64,000 bases of DNA from Novosphingobium sp. B1 (lineage in GTDB: Bacteria; Pseudomonadota; Alphaproteobacteria; Sphingomonadales; Sphingomonadaceae), in contig NZ_FWXL01000006.1 in NCBI RefSeq assembly GCF_900176395.1, positions 124,001-188,000 of the forward strand. Reading direction: 5' to 3'. This document shows positions 8,941-16,947 of the stretch, piece after piece. Numbering within the stretch: position 1 is the stretch's first letter; the number at the start of each line of letters is the position of its first letter. Made by a program: the position numbers and the translations under genes. Below the pieces are notes generated by a model. The model did no database searches. It was not told where the DNA came from and saw nothing but the letters and a program-made list of their open reading frames with translations.

Positions 8941-9139
8941 GGCTGAGAGACTCCGGCTTGTGCGCGGCGCGCTTGCCTTCGTCGGTTTCCACCAGATACT
9001 CGGGATTGTCCTTCGAGGCTGCCACCTTGTGGCCCTTGATCGTGGTGGCCTTCTCAAGCTCGCGCACCACCTTGCCATGCGCTTCGCCGCCGTGGCTCTT
9101 CCACGAAACCTTGTCGCCCGCTTTCAATGCCTTCGCCAT
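8933..9139 (-). CDS. DUF2945 / HVA1-TUDOR domain small protein
   Basis: A 68-residue protein that is essentially one small beta-barrel domain: GDKVSWKSHGGEAHGKVV at the N-terminus and NPEYLVETDEGKRAAHKPESL at the C-terminus, as in the DUF2945 (hypervirulence-associated TUDOR) family. The role is unknown. ATG at 9139 has AAGGA nine bases upstream. The stop overlaps the start of the next gene, so the pair is expressed together. Confidence 0.82.
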   Translation of the reverse strand: MAKALKAGDKVSWKSHGGEAHGKVVRELEKATTIKGHKVAASKDNPEYLVETDEGKRAAHKPESLSRD

Positions 9140-9229
9140 GTCGTCCAATCCTTGTCTTGGTTCAAGGGCTTAGCGGTCGAGCGGGTGGCGGGTTCCGTTC
9201 CTTGCCCGCAAGTGCAGGGCGCAAATGCG

Positions 9230-9258
9230 AAAACGGCCCGCCGTGTCCGGCAGGCCGT
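9230..9258 (-). terminator. Rho-independent terminator of ctrA
   Basis: On the minus strand an 11-bp stem (ACGGCCTGCCG with its partner, one G-U pair) closes a GACA loop and is followed directly by TTTT. It lies about 35 bases past the ctrA stop. Confidence 0.8.
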
Positions 9259-9291
9259 CTCCAGGGATGGCGATGAAAAGTGCGCTTGGCG

Positions 9292-9993
9292 TCAGGCCGC
9301 CTCGATCGCGCTCATGTCGTCGGGATCGCGCAGCACGTAGCCGCGGCCCCACACGGTCTCGATGTAGTTCTCGCCGCCGCAGGCGTGGGCCAGCTTCTTG
9401 CGCAGCTTGCAGATGAACACGTCGATGATCTTGAGTTCGGGCTCGTCCATGCCGCCATAAAGGTGGTTCAGGAACATTTCCTTGGTCAGCGTCGTGCCCT
9501 TGCGGAGCGAAAGCAGCTCCAGCATGGCGTATTCCTTGCCCGTGAGGTGGACACGGGCGCTGTCGACCTCGACCGTCTTGGCATCGAGGTTGACCGAAAG
9601 CTTGCCGGTGCGGATGACCGACTGCGAGTGGCCCTTCGAACGGCGCACCACGGCGTGGATGCGGGCGATCAGTTCCTCGCGATGGAACGGCTTGGTCACG
9701 TAGTCGTCGGCGCCGAAGCCGAACGAGCGAACCTTACTGTCCATCTCCGAGATGCCCGAGAGAATCAGGACCGGCGTCTGGACCTTGGCGACACGCAGCT
9801 TCTTGAGCACGTCGTAGCCATGCATGTCCGGCAGGTTCAGGTCGAGCAGTATGATGTCGTAGTCATAGAGCTTGCCCAGATCGAGGCCTTCTTCGCCAAG
9901 ATCGGTAGAATAGACGTTGAAGCCTTCGGTCGTGAGCATGAGCTCGATCGCCTTGGCCGTAGTGGGTTCGTCCTCGATCAGCAGTACGCGCAT
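9292..9993 (-). CDS. ctrA: Cell-cycle response regulator CtrA
   Basis: OmpR-class response regulator that acts as a master cell-cycle and motility regulator in alphaproteobacteria. In the 233-residue product the receiver domain (1-120) shows the acidic pair ED, the phospho-acceptor Asp in [10 protein letters not shown] (about residue 51) and the conserved TKPF Lys. The C-terminal winged helix includes the highly conserved CtrA stretch [17 protein letters not shown]. The start at 9993 (MRVLLIEDE) matches CtrA proteins; twelve further in-frame residues upstream are not part of the family. The promoter region holds CtrA-type boxes and GANTC sites, consistent with the autoregulation and methylation control known in Caulobacter. 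Confidence 0.95.
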   Translation of the reverse strand: MRVLLIEDEPTTAKAIELMLTTEGFNVYSTDLGEEGLDLGKLYDYDIILLDLNLPDMHGYDVLKKLRVAKVQTPVLILSGISEMDSKVRSFGFGADDYVTKPFHREELIARIHAVVRRSKGHSQSVIRTGKLSVNLDAKTVEVDSARVHLTGKEYAMLELLSLRKGTTLTKEMFLNHLYGGMDEPELKIIDVFICKLRKKLAHACGGENYIETVWGRGYVLRDPDDMSAIEAA

Positions 9994-10322
9994 TGAACCG
10001 CCCCTTTTTTGCCATGTCCCCAGTGGCAATTAACCCGTCATCAATCCGGATTGCCCGCCATTAACCATAGGAGGAATGAACATGAAAGGTTAATTTGTTG
10101 TAAAGGCGAACGCGCGTTTTCGTCGCGTTAACCACCGAGGTGCCCGGTAATGACTCATGGTCGGGTGCAAGTGATTCAGAACGGGACAGGAAACGCCGGT
10201 AAACCACGGTGTCCCGTAATGAATCAATCCGGAACTGGCCGACGCCGGGCGCCGACAGAATAGTTAACGAATCGAATGAAATTCCCGCAGGGCTCTTGCC
10301 GCGCTGCAGAAAGATGCCCGAA
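9994..10322 (-). promoter_or_regulatory. ctrA control region with CtrA-type boxes and GANTC sites
   Basis: This 329-base gap has no gene. It holds two near matches to the CtrA box TTAA-N7-TTAA. One is at 10090-10104, which on the minus strand reads TTTA-CAACAAA-TTAACC. The other is at 10030-10044 (TTAA-CCCGTCA-TCAA). Further TTAACC half-sites occur at 10061 and 10131. GANTC methylation sites occur at 10152, 10173, 10222 and 10269, with another at 10320 at the gene boundary. In Caulobacter ctrA is controlled both by its own product and by GANTC methylation, so the arrangement fits, but binding is inferred. Confidence 0.6.
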
Positions 10323-11318
10323 TCAGGCCCCGGAAACGCCCAGACTTGATGCGGCTTCACGCAGTTTGCGCGCATTGGCGCTATCGTTGCGGAACGCGGC
10401 GAGGCCCTTCTGCAGCGCTTCGGCGGCCTTCTTGGGTTCGCCCAGTTGCATGCGGCTGCGCAGCAGCATGATCCAGCCATCGACGTTGGCCGGATTGGCT
10501 TCGAGCTTGCTCTCGAGTCCGTCAACCATGCCCCGGATCATCGCCTCCTGCTGGCCCTTGGGCATTCCGGCGGCGGCCTTCATCTGTTCACTGGTCGGCC
10601 CCGGAATGCCGGCGGCAGCCTTGTGCGGACCATCGGTGATCACGCCGCCTGCAGGCGCTGCGAACTGCGCCTCGGCAAGGCGCTTCTCGACATCGATCTT
10701 GCGCTTCTCGCCCACGTTGCGGATGACTTCGCGGATGTCCTCTGCGTAGGGCGCGTCCGATGGCGTATCCCGCAGCAGATCGAACCAGGCATTGATCGCC
10801 TGACGGTGCCGGCCTGAAAGATCCATCGCCACCGCCTGGAAATAGCGGGCGCGAGCATCCTTGGGGTCAAGCTTGATCGCCTTGTCGAAGGCTGCCTTGG
10901 CATCGCGCGGCATGCGCCCTTCTTCCTTGCTGGCAAGCACCAGCGATTCCCCAAGGAAAGACCAGGTCTCGGCATTGGCCGGGTCGATCTTTGTGGCCTT
11001 TTTCAGTGCGGTTGCCGCCTCGGCATAGCGCTCGGTCTGGAAATAGGACCAGCCGAGCATGCGCCAGCCTTCGGCATCCTCGGGGTTTTCGGCCAGCTTG
11101 GCTTCCAGCTTGGCAATGACATCGTCGACCGATGGCTGCTGGCTTGGCGCAGAGGGCGGCGGTTCTGCCGCCGGCGGCGGTGTCTCCGGCCCGCGCAACA
11201 TGGCCACGGCCCCGGCGCCAAGGGCGATCACACCGGCAGCGATCAGCGCAAGCCTGCCTGCGCGCGACGCCCCTTGCGCGGATTCGCGCTTTGCGGGGGC
11301 GGGCTGGGGTTCGGTCAT
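10323..11318 (-). CDS. TPR-repeat membrane protein resembling cytochrome c assembly factor CcmI/CycH
   Basis: A 331-residue protein with an N-terminal single membrane helix (about residues 18-40, LALIAAGVIALGAGAVAML), a Pro-rich linker, then periplasmic tetratricopeptide repeats (EDAEGWRMLGWSYFQTERYAEA, ANAETWSFLGES, and a C-terminal NVDGWIMLLRSRMQLGE copy). This layout is that of CcmI/CycH, which presents apocytochrome c to the heme ligation machinery, but other TPR proteins share it and no ccm genes are adjacent. The start at 11318 has AGGAGC six bases upstream. Its position head-to-head with a decaheme cytochrome operon makes a role in cytochrome maturation plausible, as inference. Confidence 0.68.
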   Translation of the reverse strand: MTEPQPAPAKRESAQGASRAGRLALIAAGVIALGAGAVAMLRGPETPPPAAEPPPSAPSQQPSVDDVIAKLEAKLAENPEDAEGWRMLGWSYFQTERYAEAATALKKATKIDPANAETWSFLGESLVLASKEEGRMPRDAKAAFDKAIKLDPKDARARYFQAVAMDLSGRHRQAINAWFDLLRDTPSDAPYAEDIREVIRNVGEKRKIDVEKRLAEAQFAAPAGGVITDGPHKAAAGIPGPTSEQMKAAAGMPKGQQEAMIRGMVDGLESKLEANPANVDGWIMLLRSRMQLGEPKKAAEALQKGLAAFRNDSANARKLREAASSLGVSGA

Positions 11319-11558
11319 CGCTTGCTCCTGTCGGCCACCATCGCCGGTGCCGTCTGACATGCGCATATCGCGCTGCCCGCATTGCTGGCAAGCCGTAGCG
11401 GTCGCAGGAACCAGCTTGGCCGACCATGCGCAATTTGCGTCTGGCAATGCGCGCCGCTTCGTCTAAAGTCTTGTCCGACAGGGGTCGCAAATCGGTTTTT
11501 GGAAACGGGCAGGTGCGGGAACAGCGCCGCCCTTTCGCGATGCGGGGGACGCATACCG

Positions 11559-14135
11559 GTGGGCGAGGTTTTCAAGGTTGCGATCATCGGTTCAGGCCCT
11601 GCGGGCATGAGCGCGGCTGGCCGTGCAGCAAGCCTCGGGCTCGCGCATGTCCTTCTCGAAAAGACCGACCATCTCTCCGACACGATCTACAAGTACCAGA
11701 AGGGCAAGCACGTGATGGCCACGCCATCGCAGCTCATCTTGCGCTCGGATCAGGAGTTTGACGCCGGCAAGAAGGAGGACATCCTCGACAAGTGGAGCCG
11801 GCGCACCCGCGATCTCGGCGTGAACGTGAAGTACAACGCCGAGGTGAAGTCGATCAGGGGCACCGGCGCGCCCATCCCCGGCTCGATCCAGAAGATCGTC
11901 ACCCGCGCGCGCGACGGGTCGACCACCACGGCCGAGCTGCAGCGCCACGCGCCGCCCTATGCGATCGAACTGACCAATGGCGAAACGGTAATGGCGGAAA
12001 ACGTCGTGCTGGCCATCGGCACGCAGGGCAACCCCAACCTGATGCGCTGTCCGGGGTCCGATTTGCCGCACGTCACCTATCAGCTCGACGATCCCTATGC
12101 CGTGCTCGATCAGCACATCGTCGTGATCGGCACGGGCGATGCCGGGATCGAAAACGCGCGCGGCCTTGTCGAAGACCCGGCGCAGGGCAACGTCGTCACC
12201 GTGCTCAATCGCGCCCCGAAATCGACCAATGTTCGTGAAAGTTTCCCGACGGCCAAGGAGCCGAACGCCAAGGCGCTGGTCGAGGATGACGCCACCGGCA
12301 AGTTGTCGATCCGCTACGAGACCGAGACCAAGGCGGTCGAGCCGGGCTGGATCACCCTGTCCACTCGCGACGGCGAAGAACGGATCCGCTGCGACCGTAT
12401 CATCGCCCGCATCGGTTCGGCTCCGCCGCGCGGCTTCGTCGAAAGCTGCGGCATCGAATTTGCCAGCGCCGATCGCCTGGCCTTCCCCACGCTGTCACCG
12501 CAGTTTGAATCGACCGCGCCCGGCATTTTCGTGATCGGCGCCTTGGCGGGTTACCCGCTGATCAAGCACTGCATGAACCAGGGCTACGACGTCATCGAGT
12601 TCATCAACGGCAACACGGATCTGAAGCCGGCGGACGAGCCGCTGCTCGAGGCCAAGTTTGCCGGGTTGCCGGGGCGGCGTTCGGTCAACGAATGGCTCGA
12701 ATTCCTCAAGGCCAACGTCTCTATTCTCGATGGCATGACCACGCTGCAGCTGCGCGAGTTCATGCTCGATTCATCCGCCCGCGCCTATGCCAAGGGGCAG
12801 ACCATCTTCGAAAAGAACGATCCGGGGTCATCGTTGTTCGCGATTGCTTCGGGTTCGGTCCACGTGCGCATCGATCCGAAGGACCCGTCCAAGGTCGTGC
12901 CGATCCCGGCGGGCACGATCTTCGGCGAAGTCGGCCTGATCTCGGGCCGCAAGCGCGGGGCGACCATTGTTGCGGCCGAAGATACCATCTGCATCGAGAT
13001 CAGCCGCAATGCCGCGCTGAAGCTGCAGAGCCAGGTGCCGACCGCCCGCCGCGCCATCGAACGCATCTCTACCGAGCGCCAGATCCTGCAGATGTTCGGC
13101 TCCGGGCTCACCAGCGCCGATATTGCCGAGGTCGTCGAGACCTCGCAGATCATGCAGGTCCGCGCTGGCGATGCGATCATCAGGGAAGGCGACGATGACG
13201 CCGACATCTACGTGATCCGCGTCGGCTCGATGATCGTCGAGAAGGAAGTCGGCGGCAAGCCGGTGTTCCTGTCCTACCTCCCTGCCGGAACCTATGTCGG
13301 CGAAATGGCGGTGGTCGATGGCGGGCAACGCACCGCCACGGTCCGCGCCGCGATCAAGAGCGAGGTGATCAAGCTCGACGGCGAGGCCTTCCGCCGCGTG
13401 CTTTCGGCCAAGCCCGCCCTGCTTGATCGCGCGCGCAAGGACATGGAGGTGCGCCGGGCGACCAACGCCTTCATCGAATCCAAGAAGGACAGCTTCTCGG
13501 GCGTCGTCGATCTCTATTCCGAACAGGCCAAGTTCCTCGTTGCGCAAGGGCTTGGCGAGGCGACCGACGTGCTGCTCATCGACGAGCGGCTCTGCGTCGG
13601 CTGCGACAATTGCGAAAAGGCCTGCGCCGACAGCCACGATGGCCTCTCGCGGCTCGATCGCGAAGCAGGCAAGAGTTTCGCGCACCTTCACGTGCCCACC
13701 TCCTGCCGCCACTGCGAACACCCGCACTGCATGGCCGATTGTCCGCCCAACGCAATCCACCGCGGGCCCGATGGCGAGGTATTCATCAACGATACCTGCA
13801 TCGGCTGCGGCAACTGCCAGCGCAATTGTCCCTACGGCGTGATCCGCATGGACAAGGTGCCGCCGAAGAAGCCGTCGCTGCTGTCGTGGCTGTTCTTCGG
13901 CTCTGGGCCGGGGCCGGGCGAGCCGCCCTACAAATGGTCGAAGAAGAACACGAAATATACCGGCGACCCGGCAGTGGACGAGATGCTTGACCGCAAGAAG
14001 GCGATCAAGTGCGACATGTGCGCCGGGATCGAAGGCGGACCGAGCTGCGTGCGCGCGTGCCCGACCGGCGCTGCCATCCGCGTTTCTCCTGACGAGTTCC
14101 TGACCGTCGCGCGGCTCGAGAACGAGGGAGTCTGA
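11559..14135 (+). CDS. Fusion: FAD/NAD(P) oxidoreductase, two cyclic-nucleotide-binding domains, four-cluster ferredoxin
   Basis: An 858-residue cytoplasmic protein with three parts. Residues 1 to about 330 form a pyridine-nucleotide-disulfide-type flavoprotein with GSGPAG at 11-16 and a second dinucleotide motif GTGDAG near 190; the CxxC of thioredoxin reductases is not seen. Residues about 395-625 hold two Crp-like cNMP-binding domains, with cassettes FGEVGLISGRKRGAT and VGEMAVVDGGQRTAT. Residues about 670-840 carry four groups of four cysteines (CVGCDNCEKAC, CRHCEHPHCMADC, CIGCGNCQRNC, CDMCAGIEGGPSCVRAC), as in DmsB/HybA-type electron-transfer subunits. GTG at 11559 is chosen just before the Rossmann fold, after a GGGGGA. 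It is first gene of an operon. I infer NAD(P)H-to-Fe-S electron transfer gated by a cyclic nucleotide; the physiological reaction is unknown. Confidence 0.85.
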   Translation: MGEVFKVAIIGSGPAGMSAAGRAASLGLAHVLLEKTDHLSDTIYKYQKGKHVMATPSQLILRSDQEFDAGKKEDILDKWSRRTRDLGVNVKYNAEVKSIRGTGAPIPGSIQKIVTRARDGSTTTAELQRHAPPYAIELTNGETVMAENVVLAIGTQGNPNLMRCPGSDLPHVTYQLDDPYAVLDQHIVVIGTGDAGIENARGLVEDPAQGNVVTVLNRAPKSTNVRESFPTAKEPNAKALVEDDATGKLSIRYETETKAVEPGWITLSTRDGEERIRCDRIIARIGSAPPRGFVESCGIEFASADRLAFPTLSPQFESTAPGIFVIGALAGYPLIKHCMNQGYDVIEFINGNTDLKPADEPLLEAKFAGLPGRRSVNEWLEFLKANVSILDGMTTLQLREFMLDSSARAYAKGQTIFEKNDPGSSLFAIASGSVHVRIDPKDPSKVVPIPAGTIFGEVGLISGRKRGATIVAAEDTICIEISRNAALKLQSQVPTARRAIERISTERQILQMFGSGLTSADIAEVVETSQIMQVRAGDAIIREGDDDADIYVIRVGSMIVEKEVGGKPVFLSYLPAGTYVGEMAVVDGGQRTATVRAAIKSEVIKLDGEAFRRVLSAKPALLDRARKDMEVRRATNAFIESKKDSFSGVVDLYSEQAKFLVAQGLGEATDVLLIDERLCVGCDNCEKACADSHDGLSRLDREAGKSFAHLHVPTSCRHCEHPHCMADCPPNAIHRGPDGEVFINDTCIGCGNCQRNCPYGVIRMDKVPPKKPSLLSWLFFGSGPGPGEPPYKWSKKNTKYTGDPAVDEMLDRKKAIKCDMCAGIEGGPSCVRACPTGAAIRVSPDEFLTVARLENEGV

Positions 14136-14139
14136 GCCG

Positions 14140-15036
14140 ATGGCGAGCATTGCCCCCCGTAAGCGCACCGGCAGCACCCGCCAGCGGACGAGCACCCACG
14201 AGGGCTTCCTGACCCACCGCAACATGTTGTGGGGCAAGCTTTCTGCAATACTGGCCGTGGCGCTGATCGCGCTTTACGTCTTCGTGCCGCTGCCGGGTAC
14301 GCACTTCGGATCGAGCTGGCTCGGCTACACGCTCGGCACCATCGGCGCGCTGCTGATCCTGTGGCTGACCATGCTCGGCATGCGCAAGCGCGCGATCACG
14401 CCGGGCCGGTGGAGCCTCAAGGGCTGGACTTCCGCGCACGTCTATCTCGGCCTGTGCCTTACCGTGATCGGCACGCTGCATTCGGGCTTTCACCTTGGGT
14501 GGAATGTCCACACGCTCGCGTGGGCGCTGATGCTGATCGTGATTGCCTCGGGCGTGTTCGGGATCTGGGTCTACGCCACACTGCCGCGCGCCCTGTCGGA
14601 AAATCGCTATGACGAGGAAGGCGCGATTACCGAGAAGCAGATGATCGAATCGCTGCGCTCGCTGGATCGCCAGATCCACGATGCCGCACAGCCGCTCGAT
14701 CAGGAATCGGCTGCTCTCGTGCAGCGCAGCCTTGATGAAGACCCGTTCGCAGGGACCTTCTGGAGCCGCATAACCGGCAAGTACCCGAAGTGCGCCACCC
14801 GCGCCTCTTCTTCCGAATTGCGCCGCCTGCGCGCCTATCGCCCGCGCGTGAAGGACGATCCGCTCGACAAGGTCGACGGGTTGCTCACGCGCAAGGAGGC
14901 CATGCTCGGGCGGATGCGACGGCATCTCAAGCTGAAGGCCTGGCTACAGGCCTGGCTCTTCGTGCACGTGCCGGTGACCTTCGCGCTGATCGCGGCGCTC
15001 TCCGCCCATGTCGTCAGCGTCTTCTTCTACTGGTGA
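14140..15036 (+). CDS. Predicted di-heme b-type cytochrome membrane subunit
   Basis: A 298-residue protein with about five transmembrane helices: near 33-50, 60-80, 98-115, 125-147 and 270-296. The 120-residue loop between helices 4 and 5 is polar and probably cytoplasmic. Helix 3 has His100 and His114 and helix 5 has His276 and His290. Both pairs are spaced by 14, the spacing of bis-His heme ligands in di-heme b cytochromes and ferric-reductase domains. No family name is certain. The ATG follows the stop of the flavin/Fe-S gene by four bases, so the product is very likely its membrane partner, taking electrons from the ferredoxin domain. Heme binding is inferred from histidine geometry. Confidence 0.72.
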   Translation: MASIAPRKRTGSTRQRTSTHEGFLTHRNMLWGKLSAILAVALIALYVFVPLPGTHFGSSWLGYTLGTIGALLILWLTMLGMRKRAITPGRWSLKGWTSAHVYLGLCLTVIGTLHSGFHLGWNVHTLAWALMLIVIASGVFGIWVYATLPRALSENRYDEEGAITEKQMIESLRSLDRQIHDAAQPLDQESAALVQRSLDEDPFAGTFWSRITGKYPKCATRASSSELRRLRAYRPRVKDDPLDKVDGLLTRKEAMLGRMRRHLKLKAWLQAWLFVHVPVTFALIAALSAHVVSVFFYW

Positions 15037-15043
15037 GCGCAAG

Positions 15044-16927
15044 ATGAGCTTTCTAGTCCGCCAGATCGCGTTCAAGACCAGTGGCGAGGAAATCGTCCGC
15101 GCAACGACGATCGACCTGCCCGAAGTGACCATCGGCCGCGATGCGGCCTGTGGCATCCACTTGTCCGACCTTGCCGTAAACCCGGTCCACGCCCGCGTGA
15201 CCCAAGGGGACGATGGCAGGGTTACTGTCACGGCGACCACCGAGCAGCCATTCGAGGTCAACGGCCGCAGCACGCTGCAGGCGGTGATCGATCCCGCCGT
15301 CGGCGCCGAATTGACCTTCGGCGGCCATCGCATCGATCTGTCGCGCGATCAGAAAGCTGGCAGGGTGGTCCTCTCGGTTCGCCGGGTCGAGGCGCTGTCT
15401 GAATCCGCCGAGGACAAGGACATCACCACCGCCTATACGCTCAAGGGCCTGCTGCCCGGCAAGCGCATGTCGGCATGGACCTTCGCGGTTCTGGTGCTCG
15501 TCGCCTTCCTCGCCTTCCCGATCTACAGCTACATGACGTACAAGCCGCTGGCGATGCATGAGAAGGCGCGCCGGCCCGATGGCTTCCACGCCGACCAGAC
15601 ATGGTCCTCGGGGCCGTTGAGCCTTGCCCACAAGAATCTGGGTGGCGACTGCCAGGCCTGTCACACGCAGGCATTCGTCGCGGTGACCGACAACGCCTGC
15701 CTCACCTGCCACACCAAGGATGCGCACGACCATATTTCCGACAAGGAGCGGTTGCTCAAGGCGCGCGGCGAGCCGAGCGGCATGGCCGCCCTCCAGCGCG
15801 CCGTGGCGACGGCGTTCAATCGCCCGGCGGGCCGGTGTGTCGATTGTCACACCGAGCATGAGGGGGCGGGTGCTATGCCCGCCACCCAGCAGAAATTCTG
15901 CGCGGATTGCCACAACGGGATGAAGGGTCGCTTGCCAGACACCAGGATCGCCGATGCCGCCGATTTCGGAACGGCCCATCCCCAGTTCAAGCCGATGATC
16001 ATCAGCGGCATGAACGGCGACAAGCCCGTGTTCCAACGCGCCAACTGGACGCCCGACCTTGCTGAAAACAACGGCCTGAAATTCACCCACGGGCAGCACC
16101 TTTCGAAGACCAACGGCATCGCCCAGATGGTCCGCCGCATGCCGAACCGGTTCGCATCGGCCGATGGCCTGCAGTGCAAGGATTGCCACAAGGCCGATGC
16201 CACGGGCACGCGTTTCAAGCCGGTGGTGATGGAGGATTCCTGCCAGTCGTGCCACTCGCTCAGCTTCGATCAGGTCGGCGGCACCTTCCGCACCTTGCGC
16301 CATGGCGAACCTGAACTGGTCGTGGCGGATTTGCGCGCTTTCTATCGCGGCGGCGCTCCGGCGCGTCCTGCCAACCTCTCGGGCCTTGCCCGCCGCGTGC
16401 CCGGCGATGCGGCATTGCGGTCAACGGCTGCGGATTACGCCCGTGCTGTGCGCTTCTATCCGACGCGCGCCGAACAGGCGGTGGCCAAGGTCTTCTCGCA
16501 AGGCGGCATGTGCTACGACTGCCATACAGTGACGCGGGGCGGGTCAGCGGCAAGCGCAGGCTTTGCGGTCCAGCCGGTTGCCCAGAACGATCGCTATTAC
16601 CACAAGGGCTGGTTCGATCATAAGGCGCACGACAAGAGCGATTGTGCCGACTGCCATGTCAACGCGGGCAATTCGAACAAGGCCAGCGACCTGCTCGTCC
16701 CCGGCATCGATGGCAAGGGCGGCTGCCGTTCGTGCCATGTCGGCGGTGAAGGCGCCAAGCTTGCATCCGTATCCGTAAAGGATCCGGTCGATTCGTCCTG
16801 CGCGATGTGCCACTCCTATCACATGGATGCGGGCGCTCCCTGGGCGCCAAAGAAGGATCGCAAGAAGGACGTGGCGCAGACGGTTGCCGTGGCTGAAAGG
16901 CCGCGTTTCCCCGTCAAGCTGCGATAG
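15044..16927 (+). CDS. FHA domain - transmembrane helix - decaheme cytochrome c fusion
   Basis: A 627-residue protein. Residues about 25-105 form an FHA fold: IGRDAACGIHL, then NPVHARV where the usual Ser of SxxH is Asn, and VNGR. One membrane helix spans about 142-165 (WTFAVLVLVAFLAFPIYSYM). The remainder would be periplasmic and has ten CxxCH heme c motifs: CQACH, CLTCH, CVDCH, CADCH, CKDCH, CQSCH, CYDCH, CADCH, CRSCH and CAMCH, from about residue 203 to 586. FHA domains bind phosphothreonine, so the cytoplasmic part may dock a phosphorylated partner while the outer part carries electrons. I do not know a named family with this order. ATG at 15044 lies seven bases after the b-cytochrome stop. 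Final electron acceptor unknown. Confidence 0.85.
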   Translation: MSFLVRQIAFKTSGEEIVRATTIDLPEVTIGRDAACGIHLSDLAVNPVHARVTQGDDGRVTVTATTEQPFEVNGRSTLQAVIDPAVGAELTFGGHRIDLSRDQKAGRVVLSVRRVEALSESAEDKDITTAYTLKGLLPGKRMSAWTFAVLVLVAFLAFPIYSYMTYKPLAMHEKARRPDGFHADQTWSSGPLSLAHKNLGGDCQACHTQAFVAVTDNACLTCHTKDAHDHISDKERLLKARGEPSGMAALQRAVATAFNRPAGRCVDCHTEHEGAGAMPATQQKFCADCHNGMKGRLPDTRIADAADFGTAHPQFKPMIISGMNGDKPVFQRANWTPDLAENNGLKFTHGQHLSKTNGIAQMVRRMPNRFASADGLQCKDCHKADATGTRFKPVVMEDSCQSCHSLSFDQVGGTFRTLRHGEPELVVADLRAFYRGGAPARPANLSGLARRVPGDAALRSTAADYARAVRFYPTRAEQAVAKVFSQGGMCYDCHTVTRGGSAASAGFAVQPVAQNDRYYHKGWFDHKAHDKSDCADCHVNAGNSNKASDLLVPGIDGKGGCRSCHVGGEGAKLASVSVKDPVDSSCAMCHSYHMDAGAPWAPKKDRKKDVAQTVAVAERPRFPVKLR

Positions 16928-16947
16928 CGCATCTGAACGGGGGGAAG

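Noticed and set aside
10069..10093. Perfect AGGAGG followed seven bases later by ATG AAA GGT TAA on the plus strand
   Set aside because: The frame has three codons and there is no gene downstream on that strand; the stretch is better explained as part of the ctrA control region.
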